Source: Pseudonocardia sp. N23 (lineage in GTDB: Bacteria > Actinomycetota > Actinomycetes > Mycobacteriales > Pseudonocardiaceae). Taken from it: a stretch of DNA of 64,000 bases. The stretch spans positions 300,953-364,952 of the forward strand of contig NZ_BEGX01000114.1 in NCBI RefSeq assembly GCF_002583555.1, in the 5' to 3' direction. The number at the start of each line of letters is the position of its first letter. The stretch's first letter is position 1. A model generated the notes under the pieces. That model saw only the letters and a list, made by a program, of their open reading frames with translations. It did no database searches and was not told the DNA's origin. A program made the position numbers and the translations under genes. Of this stretch, positions 43,646-52,102 are shown piece after piece.

Positions 43646-44605
43646 GTGCGCGCAGTGGTCACCGGCGGTGCCGGGTTCATCGGGTCCAACCTCGTCGACG
43701 GGCTCGTCGCCGCGGACGACGAGGTGCTCGTCCTCGACGACCTCAGCCACGGCTCCGAGGGCAACCTCGCCGCGGCGTTCGCCGCCGGGGCACGGCTGGA
43801 GCAGGTCGACGTCCGCGACGCCGCCGCCGTCACCAAGGCCGTCACCGCGTTCGGCCCCGAGGTCGTGTTCCACCTCGCCGCGCAGATCGACGTGCGCGTC
43901 TCGATGCGCGAACCCGCCCTCGACGCCACGACCAACGTCGTCGGCTCGATCAACGTGCTGTCCGCCGCGCTGGAGGCCGGGGCGCAGCGGGTGGTCAACA
44001 CCTCGACCGGTGGCGCCATCTACGGCGAGACCACCACGGTGCCGACGCCGGAGACCGAGCCCGCGCAACCGCTGTCGGCCTACGGGCTCTCGAAGCGGAC
44101 CGTCGAGGAGTACGCCGCCTGGTTCCGGGCCGCGCACGGCCTCGAGACCGTGACGCTGCGCTACGGCAACGTGTACGGGCCGCGCCAGGACCCGGCGGGC
44201 GACGCCGGCGTCATCGCGATCTTCTGCGACCGGGTGCTCACCGGCCGCCGGCCCACCGTCTTCGGCGACGGCTCGCAGACCCGCGACTACGTGTTCGTGG
44301 GCGACATCGTCGCCGCCAACCTCGCCGCCGCCCGCGCACAGGTGCCCGGGTTCGACCGCTACAACGTCGGCACGGGCACCGAGGTGAGTGTCCTGGAGCT
44401 GGTCGCAGCCGTCGGTGCCGCGGCCGGGCTCGCGCCGGGCGCGTTCACCGCCGAGCTGGTCGAGGCCCGCGCCGGCGAGGTGCAGCGCAGCTGCCTCGAC
44501 GTCACCCGCGCCCGGACCGACCTGGGCCTCGACGCGCCGACGCCACTCGAGCAGGGCCTGCGCGCCACCCTCGACTGGGTCCGGACCGTCACACCCGGCG
44601 CGTGA
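43646..44605 (+). CDS. NAD-dependent epimerase (GalE-like SDR)
   Basis: 319 residues. RAVVTGGAGFIGSNLVDGLV is the NAD-binding motif. The active-site pair lies in NTSTGGAIYGE (Ser/Thr) and SAYGLSKRTVEEYA (YxxxK). YGNVYGPRQDPAGDAGVI and GDGSQTRDYVFVGDIV are standard for UDP-glucose/UDP-GlcNAc 4-epimerases. It probably epimerises or processes a UDP-hexose for the polysaccharide. GTG 43646 is the start. It is convergent with the second FemAB-like gene. Confidence 0.9.
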   Translation: MRAVVTGGAGFIGSNLVDGLVAADDEVLVLDDLSHGSEGNLAAAFAAGARLEQVDVRDAAAVTKAVTAFGPEVVFHLAAQIDVRVSMREPALDATTNVVGSINVLSAALEAGAQRVVNTSTGGAIYGETTTVPTPETEPAQPLSAYGLSKRTVEEYAAWFRAAHGLETVTLRYGNVYGPRQDPAGDAGVIAIFCDRVLTGRRPTVFGDGSQTRDYVFVGDIVAANLAAARAQVPGFDRYNVGTGTEVSVLELVAAVGAAAGLAPGAFTAELVEARAGEVQRSCLDVTRARTDLGLDAPTPLEQGLRATLDWVRTVTPGA

Positions 44606-44623
44606 GCCGGGCGGCTGTGGCCA

Positions 44624-45697
44624 CTACTCCGGCTGCTCCGGCGACCGGCGGGCGAGCCTGGTGAGCTCCACGGCCGCCCGTCGGGCCACGCGTGCCCCCT
44701 GGCGGGCGCCGCGGGCCGCGAGCCCGCCCGCGCTGCGCGGGTACAGCCTGACCTCGTCGATCTCGTGGACGGTGTCGGTCCAGTCCAGCTTGTAGCGGTC
44801 GGCCGAGCCGAGGAACTCGTACGTCGCCAGACCGGTCTCGAACGCCCGGGCGACCATGTCCCGGCGCAGGATCAGCCCTGGCGCGAGCGTGCGCAGCTCC
44901 GGGTCGAACCCCGTCTTGAGGAAGTAGTGCGAACGCTCGTCCTCGAGGGCGAGGTCGGCGGCGATGGTGCGGCCGTCGAGGGTCAGCAGGGCGACCCGCA
45001 GCAGGCCCGCGCTCGCCGCCCAGCGGGCCAGCGCCGCGTAGAAGCTGTGGGTGTCCGGCCGCGACACGATCGCGGTGCCGGCCTCGGACTTCCAGCCCAG
45101 CGCCTCGACGCGGAACAGCTCCGTGAGGACCCGGTCGAGGTCGCGCGCACCCGCCGAGCCGTCGTGGACCTCCAGACCGAGCTCCCCCGCCCGGTCGAGC
45201 TTGCGGCGCCGCGACTCCAGCTGGCGCAGCCAGCGGGTGTCACGGGTCCTGGCGTAGCCGTCGAAGGAGCCGTCGATCGCGATGTAGGGCGAGCGCTGCA
45301 TCGTGTCCGGGACCGCGGTGAACCGGCGGTCCTCGGCGACGCCGACGAGCTGCGCCCGGTCGGCCGCCGGCAGGTGCTCGACATGCGCGGTGAAGCGGCA
45401 CCGGTCGAGGTAGCGCGACCACAGCTCACGGGCCGCGTCGTCGTCCTCGGCCAGCGGCCCGTGGACGAACGTGTGCCAGTTGGCCGGGGCGCCGAGCACA
45501 CCGTGCCGGTCGACGACGGGCAGCACCCCGACGAGCTTGCCGTCGCGGCGCGCGGTGAGGATCTCCAGCCGGCCCGCGGCCGGGCCGAACGACCCCCACC
45601 ACGCGGCGTACCAGCCGTGCCGGTGGAACGGTGTGGACGCGGTGCGCGCCGCGAGGTCGTCCCACTCCTCGGCAAGCGCACGGTCGGTGAGATCCAT
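44624..45697 (-). CDS. FemAB/BioF2-like GNAT acyltransferase, paralogue
   Basis: 357 residues, clearly paralogous to the protein at 42461. Matching blocks are AEEWDDLAARTASTPFHRHG, PANWHTFVHGPLAED, LESRRRKLDRAGELGLEVHD, TIAADLALEDERSHYFLKTG and YEFLGSADRYKLDW. ATG 45697 begins MDLTDRALAEEW, at the same register as the paralogue. It lies 14 bases downstream of a GT2 glycosyltransferase on the same strand, so the two are probably one transcript. The paired copies may act on two different acceptor sugars. Confidence 0.88.
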   Translation of the reverse strand: MDLTDRALAEEWDDLAARTASTPFHRHGWYAAWWGSFGPAAGRLEILTARRDGKLVGVLPVVDRHGVLGAPANWHTFVHGPLAEDDDAARELWSRYLDRCRFTAHVEHLPAADRAQLVGVAEDRRFTAVPDTMQRSPYIAIDGSFDGYARTRDTRWLRQLESRRRKLDRAGELGLEVHDGSAGARDLDRVLTELFRVEALGWKSEAGTAIVSRPDTHSFYAALARWAASAGLLRVALLTLDGRTIAADLALEDERSHYFLKTGFDPELRTLAPGLILRRDMVARAFETGLATYEFLGSADRYKLDWTDTVHEIDEVRLYPRSAGGLAARGARQGARVARRAAVELTRLARRSPEQPE

Positions 45698-45711
45698 CGG
45701 GGCGATCCGCC

Positions 45712-46770
45712 TCACACGCCGGCGCGATCGAGCCGGCGATCGCGCCAGATCTGGCGGACCCGGCGGCCCGCCGCGGTGACGACGAGCGGGCTCACCGCGT
45801 GCGACACCTTCGGGCCGAGCATCGTGCGCAGCCTGAGGGTGTGCCACTCCGGCAGCGACGCGACGTCGTCGACGGTCTCCTTGGCGAACTCGACGAGCTG
45901 GCGGTTGGCCTCGTCGTCATGGGTGCCCTTGTCGTAGGACCGGGACACGCGTAGCAGGGCGTCGGCGGCGAGCCGGCGGCGGACCGTGCGGTCGAGCCTG
46001 TCGGCGTCGGGCAGCATGTCCCCCGCCTTGTCCAGCAGCACCGTGCAAGCCAGTAACCGCATCCGCAGGTCGCCGACGCCCGCGTTGCGCTCCTCGTACT
46101 GCACCGACATGTTCTCGCCGTGGCCGCGGCAGTAGGCCTGGTCGACGTCGGCGAGGAAACCCACCGAGCCGTAGAGCGACAGCCGCATCCACATCTCGAA
46201 GTCGCTGGTGTGCAGGCACGCCGCGTCGTACCCGCCGGCCTTCTGCTGCGTCTCCGTGCGCGTGATCACCGCGGGCGACGCCGCGCAGTTGGCGCCGACG
46301 GCGAACCGGCGGCGCAGCCAGTCCCGGCCGTCGTGCACGACGTGGCGCGCCGGGCCCGTGCGAGCGGGCGGCAGCGGGTCCGAGCCGTCCCAGTCGACGG
46401 CATTGCCGTAGACCAGCACGACGTCGGGGCGCTCGTGGAACAGGTCGGCCGCACGGCGGAGCGCACCGGGCGTCAGCGCGTCGTCGGCCGACATCAGCAG
46501 GGTGTAGTCGCCTGTCGGGAAGTCGATGACGCCCTCGGTGAACGTGGCGATGTGGCCCTTGTTCACCTCGTGCTCGACGACCTCGACGCGCGGGTCGGCG
46601 GCTGCGAGCTCACGCGCCACGTCGGCGCTGCCGTCACCGGACGCGTCGTCGATGATCCTGACCCGGACCTCGACGCCCTCCTGGTCGAGAACACTGCGCA
46701 CAGCCGTGGGGAGCATGGCGCCGTACCGGTAGCACGGAACGGCGACGTCGACCGTCGGGAGTCCCAACAT
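45712..46770 (-). CDS. Family 2 glycosyltransferase
   Basis: 352 residues. The GT2 (GT-A) fold starts at VDVAVPCYRYGAMLPTAVRS. The UDP-sugar site is IIDDASGDGSADV, the DxD-like motif MSADDALTPGALR, and the acceptor region CLHTSDFEMWMRLSLYGSVG carries the conserved Glu-Asp-type block. About 140 C-terminal residues are helical. It is a close paralogue of the enzyme at 52099-53160. ATG 46770 is used, but GGAGG ends one base before it; TTG 46767 has better spacing and could be the real start. Confidence 0.92.
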   Translation of the reverse strand: MLGLPTVDVAVPCYRYGAMLPTAVRSVLDQEGVEVRVRIIDDASGDGSADVARELAAADPRVEVVEHEVNKGHIATFTEGVIDFPTGDYTLLMSADDALTPGALRRAADLFHERPDVVLVYGNAVDWDGSDPLPPARTGPARHVVHDGRDWLRRRFAVGANCAASPAVITRTETQQKAGGYDAACLHTSDFEMWMRLSLYGSVGFLADVDQAYCRGHGENMSVQYEERNAGVGDLRMRLLACTVLLDKAGDMLPDADRLDRTVRRRLAADALLRVSRSYDKGTHDDEANRQLVEFAKETVDDVASLPEWHTLRLRTMLGPKVSHAVSPLVVTAAGRRVRQIWRDRRLDRAGV

Positions 46771-47046
46771 TCCTCCGTAGCTCGTGGCGGGACCCGGCGG
46801 GATGCACCGGCGGGAGCGGGGAGCGACCCGGGGGTCCCGCGGCATCCGCGACACGCCCGGGCCCGCCGGTGCGGCCTCGGGTCACCGCTGCGGGCGAAGA
46901 CGACGGCGCCGGGCCGTGCGGCCCGCCGGTCGGCATCTCCGACCCTCACCCTATCGTTGGACCGTCGACGCCGACGCCGCACGGCGGGGGTTCCACCCCG
47001 GACCCCGTTCGCTCCCTGGACCGGGCCTGGCGTAGGAAGGACCAAC

Positions 47047-48186
47047 GTGACCACCGAAAACCCACAGATCGGGATCGCCGTCGTCGGAGCCGGGTACTGG
47101 GGGCCGAACCTGGTCCGCAACGCCCAGGCGACGCCGGGCCTGCGGCTGCGGTACCTGTGCGACATCGACGAGAACCGGGCCCGCACCGTCCTCGGTGAGT
47201 ACTCGACGGTGACGACGACCCCGTCGCTCGACGAGGTGCTGGCCGATCCCGCGGTCGACGCGGTGGCCATCGCCACCCCCGCCGCCACCCACTTCGCCGT
47301 CGCCACCGCCGCCCTCGAGGCCGGTAAGCACGTGCTGGTCGAGAAGCCGCTGGCGCCGACGTTCGAGGAGGGCAAGGCGCTCGTCGAGACGGCCGACCGG
47401 CACGGCCGCATCCTCATGCTCGACCACACCTACTGCTACACCTCGCCGGTCGGCTACATCCGCGACCGGCTGCGCAGCGGTGAGCTCGGCGATCTGCAGT
47501 ACCTCGACTCGGTGCGGATCAACCTCGGGCTGGTGCAGCCCGACGTCGACGTGCTGTGGGACCTCGCCCCGCACGACCTGTCGATCTTCGACACGATCCT
47601 GCCCGACGACCTGTTCCCCGTCGCGGTCTCCGCGCACGGGTCCGACCCGGTCGGTGCGGGCCACGCGTGCGTCGCGCATCTCACGATCCAGCTGTCCAAC
47701 GGGGCGCTCGCCCACGTGCACGTGAACTGGCTGTCCCCCACCAAGATCCGCACCATGATCGTCGGCGGGTCGAACCGGATGATCGTGTGGGACGACCTCA
47801 ACCCGACGCAGCGGCTGTCGGTGCACGATCGCGGCGTCGACACCTCGGACCCGGCGACGCTCGGCCCGGACAACCGCGGCCGTACGATCGTCTCCTATCG
47901 CACCGGCGACACCGTCGCCCCCGCGCTGGCCAACACCGAGGCCCTGCGCAGCGTGATGGTCGAGTTCCGCGACTCGATCAACGAGAACCGCGCACCCCTC
48001 ACCGACGGCCGCGCCGGCCTGCGGGTGCTGGCGCTGCTCGAGGCCGCGGCGACGAGCCTGGCCAAGGACGGCGCGTACATCCCGGTGTCCGACATCGTCC
48101 GCGAGCGGACCGTTCAGCCCATCGGCGGCGCGGCCGCCGCCACGATCGACGAATCGCGGCGCGGCCGCGGAGAGGTGACGGTGTGA
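47047..48186 (+). CDS. Gfo/Idh/MocA oxidoreductase (WlbA/WbpB-like)
   Basis: 379 residues. The N-terminal Rossmann domain has IAVVGAGYWGPNLVRNAQAT, AIATPAATHFAVATAALEAG and HVLVEKPLAPTFEEGKALVE with the EKP catalytic Lys. MLDHTYCYTSPVGYIRDR and DLAPHDLSIFDTIL form the substrate site. The pattern is that of the UDP-GlcNAcA 3-dehydrogenases WlbA and WbpB. With the aminotransferase at 50350 and acetyltransferase at 51533 this gives a 3-acetamido uronic acid route. GTG 47047 follows AGGAAGGA. The next gene overlaps its stop (GTGTGA). Confidence 0.92.
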   Translation: MTTENPQIGIAVVGAGYWGPNLVRNAQATPGLRLRYLCDIDENRARTVLGEYSTVTTTPSLDEVLADPAVDAVAIATPAATHFAVATAALEAGKHVLVEKPLAPTFEEGKALVETADRHGRILMLDHTYCYTSPVGYIRDRLRSGELGDLQYLDSVRINLGLVQPDVDVLWDLAPHDLSIFDTILPDDLFPVAVSAHGSDPVGAGHACVAHLTIQLSNGALAHVHVNWLSPTKIRTMIVGGSNRMIVWDDLNPTQRLSVHDRGVDTSDPATLGPDNRGRTIVSYRTGDTVAPALANTEALRSVMVEFRDSINENRAPLTDGRAGLRVLALLEAAATSLAKDGAYIPVSDIVRERTVQPIGGAAAATIDESRRGRGEVTV

Positions 48187-49223
48187 GCGCCGACAAGAAC
48201 AGCGCCGACAAGAACGTGGGCCAGCCGCTCGCGGGTCAGCGCATCCTCGTCACCGGGGGCGCGGGCACCATCGGGTCGGCGATCGTCGACCAGCTGGTCG
48301 CGGCCGACGCGGCACAGATCATCGTCGTCGACAACTTCGTGCGCGGCCGCCGGGAGAACCTGGCCGGCGCGGCGGAGGCGGCGAACGAGCGGCTGCGCGT
48401 CGTCGAGGGCGACATCAACGACCGCGCGCTCGTCACCTCGCTCACCGAAGGCGTCGACGTCGTGTTCCACCTCGCCGCGCTGCGCATCACCCAGTGCGCC
48501 GAGGAGCCCCGCACCGCGCTGGAGTCGCTCGTCGACGGCACCTTCAACATCATCGAGGCCGCGGCCGACGCGGGCGTGAAGAAGATCGTCGCCAGCTCGT
48601 CGGCGTCGGTCTACGGGCTCGCCGAGTCGTTCCCGACGACCGAGCGACACCACCCGTACAACAACGACACCTTCTACGGCGCCGCGAAGGCGTTCAACGA
48701 GGGCATGCTGCGCAGCTTCAAGTCGATGCGCGACCTCGACTACGTCGCGCTGCGCTACTTCAACGTCTACGGCCCGCGGATGGACACCTACGGCGTCTAC
48801 ACCGAGGTGCTGATCCGCTGGATGGAGCGCGTCGCCCGCGGCGAGACCCCGCTGATCTTCGGCGACGGCACCCAGACGATGGACTTCGTGCACGTCCACG
48901 ACATCGCGCGGGCCAACCTGCTCGCCGCGCGCGCCGACGTCACCGACACCGTCTACAACATCGCCAGCGGCGAGGAGACCAGCCTGCGCGGCCTGGCCGA
49001 CGCGCTGCTCGCCGCGATGGACTCCGACCTGGCGCCGGAGTTCGGCCCGGAGCGCAAGGTCAACAACGTGACCCGGCGCCTGGCCGACATCTCCGCCGCC
49101 GAGCGCGACCTCGGCTGGCGTCCCGAGATCGAGCTGATCCCGGGCCTGCGCGACCTGGTCGCCTGGTGGCGCGCCGAGACCGCAGTGACATCCACCGCGA
49201 CTGCCGCGGGGGCGCCCGCGTGA
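48183..49223 (+). CDS. NAD-dependent nucleotide-sugar epimerase (SDR)
   Basis: 346 residues. RILVTGGAGTIGSAIVDQLV is the NAD motif. IVASSSASVYGLAESFP and NDTFYGAAKAFNEGML give the Ser and YxxxK residues. ALRYFNVYGPRMDTYGVYTE and GDGTQTMDFVHVHDIARANL fit UDP-glucose/GlcNAc 4-epimerase-like SDRs. It is the second gene of a five-to-six-gene chain in which every junction from 47047 to 51459 overlaps by a few bases, showing tight translational coupling. Confidence 0.92.
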   Translation: MSADKNSADKNVGQPLAGQRILVTGGAGTIGSAIVDQLVAADAAQIIVVDNFVRGRRENLAGAAEAANERLRVVEGDINDRALVTSLTEGVDVVFHLAALRITQCAEEPRTALESLVDGTFNIIEAAADAGVKKIVASSSASVYGLAESFPTTERHHPYNNDTFYGAAKAFNEGMLRSFKSMRDLDYVALRYFNVYGPRMDTYGVYTEVLIRWMERVARGETPLIFGDGTQTMDFVHVHDIARANLLAARADVTDTVYNIASGEETSLRGLADALLAAMDSDLAPEFGPERKVNNVTRRLADISAAERDLGWRPEIELIPGLRDLVAWWRAETAVTSTATAAGAPA

Positions 49224-50353
49224 TCCCCGTCATGAAGCCCCTCCTCGGTGAGGAGGAGGCGGCGGCTGTCGCCGACGTCGTGCGCTCCGGGTGGGTCGCG
49301 CAGGGGCCGAAGGTGGCCGAGTTCGAGAAGTCGTTCGCCGCATCGGTGGGTGCCGGGCACGGCGTTGCCGTCTCCAACTGCACGACCGGCCTGCACCTGA
49401 TGTTGTACGTGCTGGGCATCGGCGCGGGCGACGAGGTCGTCGTCCCGTCGTTCTCCTTCGTCGCGACGGCCAACTGCGTCCGCTACGTCGGCGCCACACC
49501 GGTCTTCGCCGACGTGCTGGAGTCCAACGGCAACCTCGACCCCGCGTCCGTCGCGGCGGTCATGACGCCGCGGACCAAGGCCGTGCTCGCCGTCCACCAG
49601 GGCGGCCAGCCCGCCGACATCGCCGCGCTGCGCGCCGTCGCGGGCTCGGTGCCGGTCCTGGAGGACGCCGCGTGCGCCGCGGGCTCGACGCTGCGCGGTG
49701 CGCCCGTCGGCACCGGCGCCACGCTCGCCGCGTGGTCGTTCCATCCCCGCAAGCTGCTCACCACCGGTGAGGGCGGCATGGTCACCACCGACGACGCCGA
49801 GCAGGCCGCGCGGCTGCGCCGGCTGCGCGAACACGGCATGTCGCTGTCGGCGGCCGACCGGCACGCCGCCGGGAACACCGTCAAGATCGAGTCCTACCTC
49901 GAGACGGCGTTCAACTACCGGATGACCGACATGCAGGCCGCGATGGGCCTCGTCCAGCTGGGCCGGCTGCCCGGCATGGTCGCCCAGCGGCGCGCGCTCG
50001 CCGCCCGCTACGCGTCCCTGCTCGCCGACGCCGGGCTGCGGCCCGTCGCCGACCCCGAGTTCGGGACCAGCAACTTCCAGTCCTACTGGGTGCGGCTGCC
50101 CGACGGCGCGCCAGACTCGATCGACGTCCTGCAGTCCCTCGCAGACGCCGGCATCTCCGGGCGGCGCGGCATCGTGGCGTCGCACCTCGAACCCGCCTAC
50201 GCCGGGCACCCGCACGTCCCGCTGCCCGTGACCGAGTACCTGACGCGGCGCACGATCATCCTGCCGCTCCACCACGAGCTGACCGAGTCCGACCAGGACC
50301 ACGTCGTCGGCTCGCTGACCGCCGCACTCGCCGTCCCGACTGGAGCATCGTGA
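49220..50353 (+). CDS. DegT/DnrJ/EryC1/StrS aminotransferase
   Basis: 377 residues of the PLP-dependent sugar aminotransferase family. GWVAQGPKVAEFEKSFAASV and AVSNCTTGLHLMLYVLGIGA open the cofactor domain. VLEDAACAAGSTLRG holds the Asp that contacts the pyridine N. The PLP-binding Lys is in WSFHPRKLLTTGEGGMVTT. FNYRMTDMQAAMGLVQL and the C-terminal YWVRLP region are typical. It probably installs an amino group on a keto-sugar nucleotide. GTG 49220 overlaps the upstream stop; its own stop overlaps the GTG of a second aminotransferase. Confidence 0.94.
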   Translation: MIPVMKPLLGEEEAAAVADVVRSGWVAQGPKVAEFEKSFAASVGAGHGVAVSNCTTGLHLMLYVLGIGAGDEVVVPSFSFVATANCVRYVGATPVFADVLESNGNLDPASVAAVMTPRTKAVLAVHQGGQPADIAALRAVAGSVPVLEDAACAAGSTLRGAPVGTGATLAAWSFHPRKLLTTGEGGMVTTDDAEQAARLRRLREHGMSLSAADRHAAGNTVKIESYLETAFNYRMTDMQAAMGLVQLGRLPGMVAQRRALAARYASLLADAGLRPVADPEFGTSNFQSYWVRLPDGAPDSIDVLQSLADAGISGRRGIVASHLEPAYAGHPHVPLPVTEYLTRRTIILPLHHELTESDQDHVVGSLTAALAVPTGAS

Positions 50354-51459
50354 CCGACACTCCCGTTCCCCTCGTCGATCTCGGCGCCCAGCACGCCCAG
50401 GTGGCCGACGAGGTCGCCGAGGGCTGGGCCGCCATCCTCGCCCGCACCGCGTTCGTCGGTGGTGCCGCGGTCAAGGACTTCGAGGCCGCCTACGCCGACT
50501 ACATCGGCGCCACGCACTGCATCGGGGTCGGCAACGGCACCGACGCCATCGAGTTCGCTCTGCGCGCACTCGGCATCGGTGCCGGCGACGAGTGCGTCGT
50601 GCCCGCCAACACCTTCATCGCGACGGCCGAGGCCGTGGCCCGGACCGGCGCCACCGTCGTGCTGGCCGACTGCGACGAGACCACCGCGCTGCTCGACCCC
50701 GCCGCCGCCGGAGCGGCCGTCACGTCGCGCACCAAAGCGATCCTGCCGGTGCACCTCTACGGCCAGGCCGCACCCGTCGAGGCGATCCGCGCCGCCGTGG
50801 GCGACGTCCCGATCGTCGAGGACGCCGCGCAGTCCCAGGGCGCGAAGCGCAACGGCGAGTCCGCCGGCACCCTCGGCGTGCTCGCCGCGACCAGCTTCTA
50901 CCCGGGCAAGAACCTCGGCGCCTACGGCGACGCGGGCGCGGTCCTGACGTCGGACCCCGACCTCGCCGTCGCCGTCCGGCTCCTCGGTGAGCACGGCTCG
51001 CCCCGCAAGTACGAGCACACCGTCCTGGGCTTCAACAGCCGGATGGACGCGCTGCAGGCAGTCGTCCTGTCCGCCAAGCTGCGCCGCCTCGACGAGTGGA
51101 ACGACCAGCGCCGCGCCGCCGCCGACCGCTACGCGGCCCTGCTGGCCGACGTCGACGGTGTCGTCGCCCCCGTCACCGCCGAGGGCAACGAGCACGTCTG
51201 GCACCTCTATGTCGTGCGCGTCGCCGAGCGCGACCGCGTGCTCGCCGACCTGCATGCCGGGGGCATCGGCGCAGGCATCCACTACCCGACGCCCGTGCAC
51301 CTGACCGGCGCGTTCGCCCACCTCGGTCAGGGTGCCGGCGCCTTCCCGGCGTCGGAGACCCTCGCCGGGGAGATCCTCTCGCTGCCGCTGTTCCCGGGCA
51401 TCACCGCAGCGCAGCAGGAGCGGGTCGTCGAGGTGCTGGCGAAGGCCGTCGCCCAGTGA
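50350..51459 (+). CDS. DegT family aminotransferase (WlbC/WbpE-like)
   Basis: 369 residues. It resembles WbpE/WlbC, which convert UDP-3-keto-GlcNAcA to the 3-amino sugar. Landmarks are VPLVDLGAQHAQVADEV at the N terminus, GVGNGTDAIEFALRALGIGA, VEDAAQSQGAKRNG and the PLP-lysine segment FYPGKNLGAYGDAGAV. The C-terminal HVWHLYVVRV and GAGIHYPTPVHL are diagnostic of this branch. It differs clearly from its neighbour at 49220, so the operon carries two aminotransferases with probably different substrates. The stop begins a 73-base spacer seen again near 59 kb. Confidence 0.93.
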   Translation: MTDTPVPLVDLGAQHAQVADEVAEGWAAILARTAFVGGAAVKDFEAAYADYIGATHCIGVGNGTDAIEFALRALGIGAGDECVVPANTFIATAEAVARTGATVVLADCDETTALLDPAAAGAAVTSRTKAILPVHLYGQAAPVEAIRAAVGDVPIVEDAAQSQGAKRNGESAGTLGVLAATSFYPGKNLGAYGDAGAVLTSDPDLAVAVRLLGEHGSPRKYEHTVLGFNSRMDALQAVVLSAKLRRLDEWNDQRRAAADRYAALLADVDGVVAPVTAEGNEHVWHLYVVRVAERDRVLADLHAGGIGAGIHYPTPVHLTGAFAHLGQGAGAFPASETLAGEILSLPLFPGITAAQQERVVEVLAKAVAQ

Positions 51460-51532
51460 GCGAGCGCCGGCGAGCGAACAGTGGGCACGGCGCCCACGTG
51501 CAGCACCGACCGAGCACAGGCGAGGACGAGCG
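51460..51532 (+). repeat. 73-base intercistronic spacer element, copy A
   Basis: The spacer between the aminotransferase TGA and the acetyltransferase ATG begins GCGAGCGCCGGCGAGCGAAC and ends CCGAGCACAGGCGAGGACGA then GCG. The minus-strand spacer 58967-59039 has exactly the same length and aligns without gaps at 56 of 73 positions by my count. Both copies sit exactly between a stop and the next start. Short internal complementarity (GTGGGC/GCCCAC) could fold the middle. Confidence 0.7.
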
Positions 51533-52102
51533 ATGACGACGGCTGCCGGGGTGCGTGTGCACCCGCAGGGGCTGTGTGAGAGCGACGACGTCGGCGAGGG
51601 CACCCGGGTGTGGGCATTCGCCCACGTCCTGCCCGGCGCCGTCGTCGGCCGTGACTGCAACATCTGCGACTGCGCGTTCGTCGAGGACGGCGCCACCCTC
51701 GGCGACAACGTCACCGTCAAGAACGGCACGCTCGTCTTCCGCGGGGTCACGTGCGAGGACGACGTCTTCCTCGGCCCCAACGTGCTGTTCACGAACGACC
51801 TGCGGCCGCGGGCGGCCAACAAGGTCGGCCCCGACGCCCTCGTGACCACGATGGTCCGCCGGGGCGCGTCACTCGGCGCGGGCACGGTCGTTGTGTGCGG
51901 CACGGAGATCGGCGAGTACGCGTTCGCCGCGGCCGGAGCCGTCGTCACCCGCGACGTCCCCGCGCACGCGTTCGTCGCCGGCAATCCCGCCGTCCACAAG
52001 GGATGGGTCTGCCGCTGCGGCGCCCGTCTCGACAGCGAGCTCGCCTGCACCGAGTGCGGCGAGCGCTACCGCGAGAGCGACAGGGGGCTCGTCCCGGCAT
52101 GA
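51533..52102 (+). CDS. N-acetyltransferase of nucleotide-sugar biosynthesis (WlbB/WbpD-like)
   Basis: 189 residues. A left-handed beta-helix of hexapeptide repeats runs through VWAFAHVLPGAVVGRDCNIC, ATLGDNVTVKNGTLVFRGVT and TTMVRRGASLGAGTVVVCGT, ending with VVTRDVPAHAFVAGNPA. This matches WbpD/WlbB, which acetylate the 3-amino group of UDP-2-acetamido-3-amino-glucuronate. The C terminus carries an extra zinc ribbon (CRCGARL...CTECGERY) also found in actinobacterial relatives. ATG 51533; the stop overlaps the ATG of the GT2 gene (ATGA). Confidence 0.92.
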   Translation: MTTAAGVRVHPQGLCESDDVGEGTRVWAFAHVLPGAVVGRDCNICDCAFVEDGATLGDNVTVKNGTLVFRGVTCEDDVFLGPNVLFTNDLRPRAANKVGPDALVTTMVRRGASLGAGTVVVCGTEIGEYAFAAAGAVVTRDVPAHAFVAGNPAVHKGWVCRCGARLDSELACTECGERYRESDRGLVPA

